This document shows, one piece after another, positions 48,111 through 57,472 of a stretch of DNA of 64,000 nt (the first letter of the stretch is position 1; every line of letters starts with the position of its first letter). The notes under the pieces are model-generated. The model was not told the DNA's origin. It saw only the letters and a list, made by a program, of their open reading frames with translations, and did no database searches. Source of the stretch: an uncultured Lachnoclostridium sp. (GTDB taxonomy: Bacteria; Bacillota; Clostridia; Lachnospirales; Lachnospiraceae); NCBI GenBank assembly GCA_948330435.1, contig CAOJBY010000018.1, forward strand, positions 9,600 through 73,599, written 5' to 3'. The position numbers were made by a program, and so were the translations under genes.

Positions 48111-51100
48111 TTAACTTTCTTCTATCTCACTGTGAAGCTGCTGCAGAGATTTTACTTCCAGCTTACCACTCTTTTCTTTTACCTTACGAATCCCCTCTAC
48201 CGTTGCAATAGCCGCTGCCATAGTAGTCATATAAGGAATCTTGCCTTTAATGGCTGCTTTTCGAATATAGCTGTCATCGTATCTGCTTTCCTTTCCCGAG
48301 GGCGTATTTACAATTAATTGAATCTCTCCGTTGGCAATGGCATCCATAATGTTGGGACGCCCTTCCTGAAGTTTTTTGATTTTTTTAGCGGGAATTCCAT
48401 CTGCCACAATCATATCATAAGTACGTCCTGTGGCCATAATAGAGAATCCATCTTTGTGGAAGCCTCTTGCCACCTGTAGAACCTCCGGTTTATCCCGATC
48501 GCTGACACTGATAAGCACGGTACCTGACAGTGGCAGACAGGTCTGCGTGGCTTCCTGAGACTTATAGAATGCCTCACCAAAATTGGAGGCAAGTCCAAGC
48601 ACCTCCCCAGTAGAACGCATTTCCGGTCCCAGAAGTGGATCTACCTCCTGGAACATATTGAATGGGAACACAGCCTCTTTTACACCATAATGATGGAAGT
48701 GATGCTCTTTTAAACCCGGAACAGGCGAGGGAGTGCCTGTCAGTTCTTCTGTAATAACCTGCGTAGCAAGCTGTACCATCTGAATGTTGCAGACTTTGGA
48801 TACCAAAGGCACGGTTCTTGAAGCTCTCGGATTAGCTTCCAGAACAAATACCTTTCCACCCTCAATGGCATACTGCATGTTCATCAGGCCGCATACATGC
48901 ATCTCTTCTGCGATTTTCTTGGTGTATTCCTTAATGGTCTTCAAATTCTCATCTGAAATATTGAGAGATGGCAGGATGCAGGCCGAATCGCCGGAATGTA
49001 CGCCGGCCAGTTCAATATGTTCCATTACAGCCGGAACAAAGGCATGAGTCCCGTCGCAGATGGCATCTGCCTCACACTCCATAGCATGATGCAGGAACCG
49101 GTCAATCAGGATAGGTCGATCAGGTGTCACTCCTACAGCTGCACGCATATAGCCAATCAGGCTTTCCGGATCATGTACAACCTCCATACCGCGGCCGCCC
49201 AGCACATAAGAGGGACGCACCATAACGGGATAACCAATTTTCTCAGCAATGGCAAGTGCTTCGTCTGCATTTACAGCCATACCTGCTTCTGGCATAGGAA
49301 TGTTAAGCTTCTCCATAATGGCACGAAACCGATCCCGATCCTCCGCCAGGTCAATGATCTCCGGGCTGGTACCTAAGATCCGCACACCATTCTTCTCAAG
49401 CTCCGCCGCCAGATTCAGAGGTGTCTGTCCGCCAAACTGGGCAATTACACCTGCAGGCTTCTCTTTCTCGTGGATGCTTAACACATCCTCCAAAGTCAGC
49501 GGCTCAAAATACAGCTTATCGGAGGTATCATAATCTGTAGAAACCGTCTCCGGATTGCAATTTACAATAATTGTCTCGAACCCCAGTTTTTTAAGAGCAA
49601 TGGCTGCATGAACACAACAATAGTCAAATTCAATTCCCTGACCTATGCGATTGGGCCCACCGCCTAAGATCATAATCTTTGGTCGATCCGTGTTTACCGT
49701 GCTGTGATCCGGTGCATTATAGGTAGAGTAATAATAAGCATTATCTTTGGTGCCACTCACATGAACCCTTTCCCAGGCTTCTGTTACACCAATTGAAATC
49801 CTGGCTTTGCGGATCTTTTCCTCCGGAACATCCAGAATCTGACTTAAGTACCGATCCGAAAATCCATCCTCTTTTGCCCGCTTCAGATCTGCGGCTTCTG
49901 GAACCTGTCCATGGCTGGATGCAATAAGTGATTCCTCCTCTTCTACCAGTTCTTTCATCTGCTCAATAAAATAATGCTTTATTTTTGTCAGATCATAAAG
50001 TTCTTCCACGGTTGCACCCTTGCGAAGAGCTTCATACATAACAAACTGCCGTTCACTGGTAACCCCATGGAGCATTTTCAAAAGTTCCCGCTTGGTTTTA
50101 TCATGAAAGTCCTTGGCAAAGCCCAAACCATAACGTCCGTTTTCCAGGCTGCGGACAGCTTTCTGGAAAGCTTCCTTGTAAGTCTTTCCAATGCTCATAA
50201 CCTCGCCGACGGCACGCATCTGTGTTCCCAACTTGTCCTCCACGCCCTTGAACTTTTCAAAGGCCCAACGGGCAAACTTGATCACCACATAGTCCCCGTC
50301 CGGCACATAACGGTCAAGGGTTCCATATTTGCCACAAGGAATTTCATCCAGGGTCAGGCCGGAAGCAAGCATGGCAGATACCAACGCAATGGGAAAGCCG
50401 GTTGCCTTGGAAGCCAGTGCGGAGGAACGGGAGGTTCTGGGGTTGATCTCAATGACAATATCCCGATCCGTCACCGGATCATGAGCCCACTGTACATTGG
50501 TCCCACCGATGACCTGAATTGCTTCCGCAATCTTATAGGACTTTTGCTGAAGACGTTTCTGCACCTCCTCGGAAATAGTCAGCATGGGAGCGGAACAGAA
50601 AGAATCTCCCGTATGCACGCCAAGGGGATCGATATTTTCGATAAAGCAGACTGTAATAATATTATTCTTACTGTCACGAACTACCTCTAACTCAAGCTCT
50701 TCCCAGCCAAGGATGGACTCTTCTACCAATACCTGACCTACCAGGCTGGCCTGAAGACCCCTTGCGGTAACGGTCTTAAGCTCCTCCACATTGTAAACCA
50801 GGCCACCACCCGCGCCACCCATGGTGTAGGCAGGACGCAGAACCACCGGATATCCAAGCTTCTCTGCGATAGCTACCGCTTCGTCTACGCTGTAAGCCAC
50901 TTCGCTCCTGGCCATCTCAATGCCAAGGCTGTCCATGGTATGCTTAAACTCAATACGGTCCTCCCCACGCTCAATGGCATCCACCTGAACACCAATTACC
51001 TTCACTCCATACTTGTCCAAAACACCTTTTTTCGAAAGCTCCGAGCAAAGATTAAGACCGGATTGTCCGCCGAGATTTGGCAATAAGGCATCTGGTCTTT

Positions 51101-51341
51101 CTTTCTCAATAATCTGTGTCAGCCGTTCCACATTAAGCGGCTCAATATAGGTTACGTCAGCAGTTCCGGGATCGGTCATAATGGTGGCCGGGTTGGAATT
51201 TACCAGCACAATCTCATATCCCAATTTTCTTAAAGCTTTGCAGGCCTGAGTGCCGGAATAGTCAAACTCGCAGGCCTGTCCGATGATAATGGGACCAGAG
51301 CCGATAATCAGAACCTTGTGAATGTCGTTTCTTTTGCTCAT
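48111..51341 (-). CDS. carB: Carbamoyl-phosphate synthase large subunit
   Basis: 1076 residues, full length with two ATP-grasp halves. Opens with IHKVLIIGSGPIIIGQACEFDYSG, the second half starts near IMILGGGPNRIGQGIEFDY, and the allosteric MGS-like domain ends the protein. It makes carbamoyl phosphate for pyrimidine and arginine synthesis. The small subunit carA is not adjacent: dtd lies upstream. A structured leader precedes it (51365-51406). Confidence 0.97.
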   Translation of the reverse strand: MSKRNDIHKVLIIGSGPIIIGQACEFDYSGTQACKALRKLGYEIVLVNSNPATIMTDPGTADVTYIEPLNVERLTQIIEKERPDALLPNLGGQSGLNLCSELSKKGVLDKYGVKVIGVQVDAIERGEDRIEFKHTMDSLGIEMARSEVAYSVDEAVAIAEKLGYPVVLRPAYTMGGAGGGLVYNVEELKTVTARGLQASLVGQVLVEESILGWEELELEVVRDSKNNIITVCFIENIDPLGVHTGDSFCSAPMLTISEEVQKRLQQKSYKIAEAIQVIGGTNVQWAHDPVTDRDIVIEINPRTSRSSALASKATGFPIALVSAMLASGLTLDEIPCGKYGTLDRYVPDGDYVVIKFARWAFEKFKGVEDKLGTQMRAVGEVMSIGKTYKEAFQKAVRSLENGRYGLGFAKDFHDKTKRELLKMLHGVTSERQFVMYEALRKGATVEELYDLTKIKHYFIEQMKELVEEEESLIASSHGQVPEAADLKRAKEDGFSDRYLSQILDVPEEKIRKARISIGVTEAWERVHVSGTKDNAYYYSTYNAPDHSTVNTDRPKIMILGGGPNRIGQGIEFDYCCVHAAIALKKLGFETIIVNCNPETVSTDYDTSDKLYFEPLTLEDVLSIHEKEKPAGVIAQFGGQTPLNLAAELEKNGVRILGTSPEIIDLAEDRDRFRAIMEKLNIPMPEAGMAVNADEALAIAEKIGYPVMVRPSYVLGGRGMEVVHDPESLIGYMRAAVGVTPDRPILIDRFLHHAMECEADAICDGTHAFVPAVMEHIELAGVHSGDSACILPSLNISDENLKTIKEYTKKIAEEMHVCGLMNMQYAIEGGKVFVLEANPRASRTVPLVSKVCNIQMVQLATQVITEELTGTPSPVPGLKEHHFHHYGVKEAVFPFNMFQEVDPLLGPEMRSTGEVLGLASNFGEAFYKSQEATQTCLPLSGTVLISVSDRDKPEVLQVARGFHKDGFSIMATGRTYDMIVADGIPAKKIKKLQEGRPNIMDAIANGEIQLIVNTPSGKESRYDDSYIRKAAIKGKIPYMTTMAAAIATVEGIRKVKEKSGKLEVKSLQQLHSEIEES

Positions 51342-51364
51342 AGTTATTCTCCTTTATAAATTAG

Positions 51365-51406
51365 CAGGGCACAGCATATGAATCTATGCTGCTTTGCCAT
51401 GCCCTG
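51365..51406 (-). promoter_or_regulatory. Structured leader between dtd and carB
   Basis: Two stacked 7-bp stems: CAGGGCA (51365-51371)/TGCCCTG (51400-51406) and CAGCATA (51372-51378)/TATGCTG (51385-51391), with an 8-nt bulge on one side. On the minus strand no T-run follows, so it is not a clean terminator. It lies 24 bp from the carB start. I see no PyrR-binding consensus. Confidence 0.5.
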
Positions 51407-51417
51407 TTTATAAGCTA

Positions 51418-51852
51418 CTACTCTAAAATAATCGTAAAAGGTCCATCGTTAACAAGCTCCACCTTCATATCTGCACCAAAGCTTCCCTGTTGAACCTGAG
51501 GCACCTGACTTTTACAACTCTCAATGATATATTCATAAAGCTCCTCTGCAACTTTCGGATCTCCTGCATTGGTAAAACCAGGGCGGTTGCCGTGACTACA
51601 GTCAGCGTAAAGAGTAAACTGAGATACCAGCAGCAATTCCCCTTCCACATCTTTTAAAGAAAGGTTGATTTTTCCGTTTTCATCGGAAAATATCCGAAGG
51701 CCAAGCATTTTCTTTACGAGACGGTCCGCTTCTGCTTTTGTATCCCCCCGGCCCACGCCGATGAGGACCAGGAAGCCTTTTCCAATATTTCCAATAACAG
51801 TCCCATCCACCGTTACCGATGCATGGGACACTCTCTGTATGACAAATTTCAT
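51418..51852 (-). CDS. dtd: D-aminoacyl-tRNA deacylase
   Basis: 144 residues. MKFVIQRVSHASVTVDG, LVSQFTLYADCSHGNRPGF (catalytic Thr region) and VELVNDGPFTIILE at the C-terminus carry the Gly-x-Pro type and SQxT motifs of Dtd. It removes D-amino acids from tRNA. Confidence 0.95.
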   Translation of the reverse strand: MKFVIQRVSHASVTVDGTVIGNIGKGFLVLIGVGRGDTKAEADRLVKKMLGLRIFSDENGKINLSLKDVEGELLLVSQFTLYADCSHGNRPGFTNAGDPKVAEELYEYIIESCKSQVPQVQQGSFGADMKVELVNDGPFTIILE

Positions 51853-51861
51853 ATAAACTTC

Positions 51862-52500
51862 CTATATTCTTTCGTGTTCTTTTTCTTTATATGTAATAAA
51901 TTCCCGAATTACATGGATTGTACCATCTATGCCAAGTGTGCTTGTATTCAAACACAAATCATATCCGGCGGCATCTCCCCACTTTTTACTGGTATAGTAA
52001 TTATAATAGCTGGCTCGACCCTTATCGGTCTTGCGGATCAGATCCTTTGCCTTGGCATCGGTAAGATCATGCCGTCTGGCGATCCGGACAATTCGAGACT
52101 GAAGATCCGCATGGAGAAATATATTCACCACATTGGATACACCCTCTAATGCATAGTCGGCACATCTTCCTACGATCACGCAGGGACCTTCGGACGCAAT
52201 CTTTTTAATACTGTCAAACTGTGCCAGAAAAACCTTATGATTCAAAGGCATTTCAGAAAATGCAGCAGAAGAATATCCCGTAGAATAGGTATCCATTACA
52301 AGAGAATACAAAAAGCTGTTGGTAGGCTTCTCATCATGATTCTCAAAAAGTTCCCGACATAAACCACTGTCCTTGGCAGCCCTGGATAAAAGTTCTTTAT
52401 CATAGCAGGGAATCCCTAGCTCCTCTGCCAACTTGATTCCAATATCATGACCACCGCTTCCGTACTGACGTCCAATTGTAATAACTGTATTATTTGCCAT
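51862..52500 (-). CDS. Cytidylate-kinase-like protein
   Basis: 212 residues. P-loop-like ITIGRQYGSGGHDIGIKLAEEL and CVIVGRCADYAL fit the cytidylate-kinase-like family often found in clostridia; the Walker A has GSGG in place of GxGKT/S. Substrate unknown. It lies 9 bp before dtd in the same operon. Confidence 0.88.
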   Translation of the reverse strand: MANNTVITIGRQYGSGGHDIGIKLAEELGIPCYDKELLSRAAKDSGLCRELFENHDEKPTNSFLYSLVMDTYSTGYSSAAFSEMPLNHKVFLAQFDSIKKIASEGPCVIVGRCADYALEGVSNVVNIFLHADLQSRIVRIARRHDLTDAKAKDLIRKTDKGRASYYNYYTSKKWGDAAGYDLCLNTSTLGIDGTIHVIREFITYKEKEHERI

Positions 52501-52540
52501 AATGGTATTCGCTCCTTTCTGAATCTATATTATGCATAGA

Positions 52541-53314
52541 TTACTCACTTTTTTCCAGACTCATAATAATGCCCTTTGCAATACCTTTTGCGATATCGTT
52601 CTGATAGTTATCATCTGCCATACTCTGAGCTTCGCCGTCATTACTTAAATATCCGACCTCTACCAAAACAGAGGGCATCTCCGTATTGGAAACAATACTG
52701 TAGTCACCTTCCTTTACACCACCGTCAGAAGTGCCGCTTTCTTTTACCAGAGCATCTTCTATCATCTCCGCCAAATAAGCACTCTGTTTACTGTCTTTCT
52801 TATAGTGGCTGATAGCACCGGACACACCGGTATCCTCGGAATATCCGCAGTGTATACTTACCAGAAGATCTGCCCCGGAAGTATTGGCACTCTGTACCCG
52901 CTCTTCTTTTGACATCCTTGAGTCATCCTCACGAAGCATAACTACCTGACAGCCCTGACTTTCCAGCATAACCTTAAGCTTGGCACAGATATCCAGCGTC
53001 ACTTGCTTCTCTGCTGTCTCTCCCGCCGTCATGCCAACATCTTCTCCGCCATGGCCTGGATCCAGGGCAATTACAAAAGTTCCATTTTTTGAGGCAATGG
53101 TTTTCGAACCGCCGGAAACGAACTTTGTAATTAGAAAAACAATTAACCCTACAATCATCAAGGCCCCGAGGATCATACCAATAATGAGCATCATTCGCTT
53201 TCTCTTTTTACGTTTCAGTGCTTCCTGACGTCTCCTTTTGGCTTCCATCCTCCGTCGGCGTTCCGCCGGACTCATCTCTTTTTTTCTTTCGTTATGCTCC
53301 ATTGTTACATTCAT
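52541..53314 (-). CDS. N-acetylmuramoyl-L-alanine amidase, membrane-anchored (Amidase_3)
   Basis: 257 residues. A very basic N-terminus (about 8-40, poly Lys/Arg) precedes one membrane helix (about 41-65). The catalytic domain has ALDPGHGGEDVG (His), EKQVTLDICAKL (Glu), SIHCGY (His) and LVEVGYLSN (Glu). It cleaves the lactyl-amide bond in peptidoglycan. The CwlD family is a possible match. The start may be ATG 53314 or 53302. Confidence 0.9.
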   Translation of the reverse strand: MNVTMEHNERKKEMSPAERRRRMEAKRRRQEALKRKKRKRMMLIIGMILGALMIVGLIVFLITKFVSGGSKTIASKNGTFVIALDPGHGGEDVGMTAGETAEKQVTLDICAKLKVMLESQGCQVVMLREDDSRMSKEERVQSANTSGADLLVSIHCGYSEDTGVSGAISHYKKDSKQSAYLAEMIEDALVKESGTSDGGVKEGDYSIVSNTEMPSVLVEVGYLSNDGEAQSMADDNYQNDIAKGIAKGIIMSLEKSE

Positions 53315-53320
53315 CCCCCA

Positions 53321-54922
53321 TTATTTTTCCCATTTTTCGCAGAGAGCCTGTAGCTGATCCGCAAGTTTTGCCAGATCTTTGTTAGCCCAACCTTTACTCC
53401 GATCAATCAGACGCATGAGCCTCTTGCCAACCTCTACCAATCTATCATATACGGTAGATACCGGTTTTGCAAGCTTTTTATCTTTCTCTAAGCGAATCTT
53501 ATTGCCAACTTCCAGATGAGTATTGGTAATCAAATCATAACAGCCGCCACTGTAAGGTGCTCTTGCATCATATCCATAATTTGCTTCCAGGCACTCTACA
53601 AATCGATCACAAATTGCATCCTCTCCATGAACCACGAAAACTCTTTTAGGCTTTTTCTCAAAGCCCTGAATCCAGGAAATAAGTCCATCCTTATCCGCAT
53701 GTCCGCTAATCCCCGCCAACCTACAGATTTTAGCCCGTATCTCAATCTCCTCACCAAAAAGCTTCACAGTCTTGGCACCCTCTGCAATGGCCCGACCAAG
53801 GGTTCCTACAGCCTGATATCCTACAAAGAGAATGGTGCTGTCCTGTCTCCAGAGATTATGCTTCAGATGATGACGAATACGCCCGGCCTCACACATACCT
53901 GATGCAGACAGAATAACCTTTGGTTCATCATCAAAATTAATGGCTTTGGATTCATCGCTTGTAATGGACAAGTTCAATCCTGGGAAAGAAATAGGATTGA
54001 CTCCTCTTTTTACAAGAGCCAGGGTTTCATCGTCAAAGCATTCATACATATTTTTATTAAAAATAGTCGTTGCCTGAACTGCAAGAGGACTGTCTACATA
54101 AACAGGAAAGCCTTCGTGCCCTTTCACAAGCCCTTTCTCTTTAATCTCCCGTAGAAAATACAGCATCTCCTGGGTTCTTCCTACTGCAAAGGACGGAATT
54201 ACCACATTGCCGCCCCGATCAAAAGTCTCCTGCAAGATCTCCGTAAGAGCATCCACATAATTCAGGTGGGCCCCATGATTCCGATCTCCGTAGGTGGATT
54301 CCATTACCACATAGTCTGCCTCCGTCACGCAATTGGGATCCTTTAAAATAGGCTGATTACGATTACCAATGTCGCCGGAAAAGACGATTTTACGTTCTTC
54401 CTCCCCTTCTTTAAGCCATATTTCAATACAAGCCGAACCCAGGAGATGGCCTACGTCCGTAAAGCGAATGGTGATTCCCTCTGACACCGAAAGCTTCTCC
54501 CCATAAGCACAGCCACAAAACAGCTTAATGGCTCCATCTGCAGCAGCCATATCGTAAAGAGGTACAAATTCTTTCTCTCCGGAACGCTTTGCTTTCCGAT
54601 TCCGCCACTCAGCCTCGAACATCTGAATATGTGCACTGTCCCGAAGCATAACTTCACATAGATCCTTTGTTGCTTTGGTGGAAAAGATCACACCCCGAAA
54701 GCCTTGTTTATACAGAAGCGGCAGCAGGCCAGAATGATCAATGTGAGCGTGGGTTAAAAACACATAATCAATATCCGTAGCAGCAATGGGAATCTCCCGA
54801 TTCTCATAATAATCAGGCCCTTGCTCCATACCATAGTCCACAAGTATGACTTTGCCACAAGCCTCCAGCATATGACAACTTCCGGTTACTTCATGAGCTG
54901 CTCCCAAAAATGTAATCTTCAT
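53321..54922 (-). CDS. MBL-fold / beta-CASP RNA-processing metallohydrolase
   Basis: 533 residues. The zinc motif THAHIDHSG carries H58, H60, D62 and H63; GHLLGSA and FSGDIGNRNQP are further metal loops, and the beta-CASP and RMMBL regions follow (VDSPLAVQAT, ISGHADKDGL, VFVVHGE). It is of the CPSF/Ysh1-like bacterial group that processes or degrades RNA. GGGGGG precedes the start. Confidence 0.88.
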   Translation of the reverse strand: MKITFLGAAHEVTGSCHMLEACGKVILVDYGMEQGPDYYENREIPIAATDIDYVFLTHAHIDHSGLLPLLYKQGFRGVIFSTKATKDLCEVMLRDSAHIQMFEAEWRNRKAKRSGEKEFVPLYDMAAADGAIKLFCGCAYGEKLSVSEGITIRFTDVGHLLGSACIEIWLKEGEEERKIVFSGDIGNRNQPILKDPNCVTEADYVVMESTYGDRNHGAHLNYVDALTEILQETFDRGGNVVIPSFAVGRTQEMLYFLREIKEKGLVKGHEGFPVYVDSPLAVQATTIFNKNMYECFDDETLALVKRGVNPISFPGLNLSITSDESKAINFDDEPKVILSASGMCEAGRIRHHLKHNLWRQDSTILFVGYQAVGTLGRAIAEGAKTVKLFGEEIEIRAKICRLAGISGHADKDGLISWIQGFEKKPKRVFVVHGEDAICDRFVECLEANYGYDARAPYSGGCYDLITNTHLEVGNKIRLEKDKKLAKPVSTVYDRLVEVGKRLMRLIDRSKGWANKDLAKLADQLQALCEKWEK

Positions 54923-55003
54923 ATTCTGTCCCCCCTATCATTGAGTTTCTTTCTATTTCATTGTTTTATTATACCGTTTTAAAGCTGAAAACACAGTGAA
55001 CTT

Positions 55004-55834
55004 TCATTGGCTTCGCTCTCTTAGCATGGCGATTTCCCTTGTCCATCCGGCATCATCATTGGGTGTTTCCAAAATAAAAGGTAACTCCCGAAGAGACGGA
55101 TGATTAATAATGCGTTCAAAAGCTGCCAGTCCGATAGTCCCTTCTCCAATACGGGCATGCCGGTCTTTATGGCTTCCCTTGGGATTCATACTGTCATTTA
55201 TGTGAATGGCTTTCAACCGGGACAAACCAAGAACCCGATCAAACTCTTCCAAAACGCCGTCCAAATCATCTACAACCTCGTACCCTGCATCCCATACATG
55301 GCAGGTATCCAGGCAAATTCCCATTTTATCTGAAAGTTCTACCTGTGAGAGGATTCTGTGAAGTTCATCAAAGCTGCGTCCAATCTCACTACCCTTACCA
55401 GCCATGGTCTCTAAAAGAACTGTGGTTGTTTGATTCGGTGTTAAGCATTGGTTCAGCATCTCGGCAATCAGACGGATACCTTCTTCTACACCCTGGCCCA
55501 CATGGCTGCCCGGGTGAAAATTGTAATAATTTCCGGGCGTATATTCCATTCGTAATAAATCATCAGCAAAAGTCTCTCTGGCAAACCGCCGAACTTCTGG
55601 CTTATCCGAGCAGGCATTTAAGGTGTAGGGGGCATGTGCAACAACCCGCCCGTATCCACGCCCCTGCCAGAGTCTCCTGTAACGCTCTACATCGTCAGGA
55701 ACAATCGCTTTCGCATTTCCACCTCTGGGATTTCTGGTAAAAAAAGCAAAGGTATTGGCACCTAGCTTTAAGGCCTGTTTTCCCATAGCTTCATACCCTT
55801 TGGAGGCAGAAATATGACTCCCAATCTTTAGCAT
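55004..55834 (-). CDS. nfo: Deoxyribonuclease IV (endonuclease IV)
   Basis: 276 residues. Starts MLKIGSHISASKGYEAM, with AHAPYTLNACS, NFHPGSHVGQGVEEG, LLETMAGKGSEIG, CLDTCHVWDAGYE and HINDSMNPKGSHKDRHARIGEG: the full TIM-barrel metal site of AP endonucleases. Repairs abasic sites. Confidence 0.96.
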   Translation of the reverse strand: MLKIGSHISASKGYEAMGKQALKLGANTFAFFTRNPRGGNAKAIVPDDVERYRRLWQGRGYGRVVAHAPYTLNACSDKPEVRRFARETFADDLLRMEYTPGNYYNFHPGSHVGQGVEEGIRLIAEMLNQCLTPNQTTTVLLETMAGKGSEIGRSFDELHRILSQVELSDKMGICLDTCHVWDAGYEVVDDLDGVLEEFDRVLGLSRLKAIHINDSMNPKGSHKDRHARIGEGTIGLAAFERIINHPSLRELPFILETPNDDAGWTREIAMLRERSQ

Positions 55835-55865
55835 TGCTATAAATTCCTTTCAAGATTTAAGTCCC

Positions 55866-56885
55866 TTACAGGGCTTGTTCTTTTAAGGTGACCGTTACCC
55901 AACCAGTCTCATAGTTGAATCCGACCTCCAGACCTACCGGTGTATAGAAAAATACCGCCCGGTTTGGATCTTTCAAAATGGGTAGGAGGTAGTCTGCAGT
56001 CAAATCCTGCACATATTCTACACCATTATTTTGAATCTTATCCTGAGCTTGAAACCGCATAGCCAACTCCTGGTCAATATCCGTCATTTCTTCCGGTGCA
56101 ATCTCCTCTCCACTTTCAATCCAGAAGCTACGGGCATCCAGGCGGACCTCTGTAACATTTTTATTATAGAAATTATGCTTAAACACAACGCTGATTTTTT
56201 CTTCATCCATAAAAGTTACATAACCGAAAGTAGAGATACCCTCCTCATATCCCCAATAAATGTCCCGGTACCTACAGGCAATACTGCGTATAGTGTCATT
56301 CACAGCGTCAAACTTGGTTGTGTCTTCCTGTTCCAAAATAGGATAGGTGGTATAATAGGTGCAGTCATCATCAGGGTCATCTGGATCTACAGACTCCACC
56401 GCCCACTGAATATGATAGTCCAGGTCCGTACGGGTCCAGTCTACAATCTCTCGATAATAAGGATCGTCCTCATCCGGTTCATAGTAACCATAATCGTAAT
56501 CATCATCATATCCGCCGTAATAGTCATTATCATAATAGTCTGAACGTCCCCTGGAACCAGCCCCGGATTGTGCCGAGTTGGCAATGGCAACAATAAGCCC
56601 AACTAAAATCCCCAGAAGAATGAGCACACCTGCTATGATACCAATTACAATAGCAACCGTATGATTTTTTGTCTTTGCCGGCGTCGCATGGATATAGACA
56701 GGGGATGTCCCCGGCCCACCGGACACGCCGGCACCCCCCTGTATACCGGGAGATGGATGTTGTCCCTGATTATTATCAGAAAACCGGGGCTGTCTGCCAC
56801 CTCCATAGCCACAGCTTATGCACACACCATTTTGCATCAATGCCCCGCACCGGGGGCAAAAGCCGAAATCACGATTCTCACTCAT
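55866..56885 (-). CDS. Zinc-ribbon membrane protein with RsiV-like (DUF3298) domain
   Basis: 339 residues. An N-terminal zinc ribbon (C-x2-C then C-x2-C in CPRCGALMQNGVCISCGYG) is followed by a linker, a membrane helix (about 76-106), a 40-residue Tyr/Asp-rich segment, and a domain with features of DUF3298 (KFDAVNDTIRSIACRYRD near the start, VFFYTPVGLEVGFNY near the end). RsiV is an anti-sigma factor that senses lysozyme, but no sigma gene is adjacent here. Overlaps yfbR by 4 bases. Confidence 0.75.
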   Translation of the reverse strand: MSENRDFGFCPRCGALMQNGVCISCGYGGGRQPRFSDNNQGQHPSPGIQGGAGVSGGPGTSPVYIHATPAKTKNHTVAIVIGIIAGVLILLGILVGLIVAIANSAQSGAGSRGRSDYYDNDYYGGYDDDYDYGYYEPDEDDPYYREIVDWTRTDLDYHIQWAVESVDPDDPDDDCTYYTTYPILEQEDTTKFDAVNDTIRSIACRYRDIYWGYEEGISTFGYVTFMDEEKISVVFKHNFYNKNVTEVRLDARSFWIESGEEIAPEEMTDIDQELAMRFQAQDKIQNNGVEYVQDLTADYLLPILKDPNRAVFFYTPVGLEVGFNYETGWVTVTLKEQAL

Positions 56886-57472
56886 ACCTCTCCTCCTGTC
56901 AGTTCATCCAGATTTTTTCCATAAGCATCCATAAAATAGGTTAAAAACAATTCTGCTTCCGGAAGTTCCATCCGCTTAATATGGCCAATCGTCTGCTCTT
57001 TTGCACGTACAAATTCCAGATTACCTGTCTGTTCTTCTTCTACACATTTGATATAAGCAGACAACTTATCTGCTGCCTTTACCAGCTTCCAGAGATAGGA
57101 ATCCTCCTCCTGCTTCTCAAAAATCTCCAGATAGGATTTACGCATCTCTTTCGGAAGCATACCAAGGAGGTTTTGGGAAGCTTTATGTTCAATATCTTTG
57201 TATGTATTTTTTATCTCTGAATTGTAGTATTTGACCGGTGTAGGCATATCTCCTGTGATAATCTCTGTGGCATCGTGATACATTCCAAGGATCGCAGCCT
57301 TTCCGGCATCCAATTCTTTTCCCAGGCAGGAATTACCAATCACTGCAAGGGCATGAGCAATCATGGACACCTCCAGACTGTGTTCACTCAAATTCTCGTT
57401 CCGGGAATTGCGCATAAGTGCCCAGCGATCGATGTATTTCATCCGAGACATCATTGCAAAAAAACTGTTCAT
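56882..57472 (-). CDS. yfbR: YfbR-family 5'-deoxynucleotidase (HD domain)
   Basis: 196 residues. Arg/His and HD residues are in NLSEHSLEVSMIAHAL and GMYHDATEIITGDMPTPVKY, with the last Asp in KLVKAADKLSAYIKC. This matches YfbR, which dephosphorylates deoxynucleoside 5'-monophosphates. It is translationally coupled to both neighbours (4-bp overlaps). Confidence 0.9.
   Translation of the reverse strand: MNSFFAMMSRMKYIDRWALMRNSRNENLSEHSLEVSMIAHALAVIGNSCLGKELDAGKAAILGMYHDATEIITGDMPTPVKYYNSEIKNTYKDIEHKASQNLLGMLPKEMRKSYLEIFEKQEEDSYLWKLVKAADKLSAYIKCVEEEQTGNLEFVRAKEQTIGHIKRMELPEAELFLTYFMDAYGKNLDELTGGEV

Noticed and set aside
51342..51417. PyrR-binding leader before carB.
   Set aside because: The expected AGAGAGG-type loop and a terminator T-run are absent; only a two-stem structure is visible.
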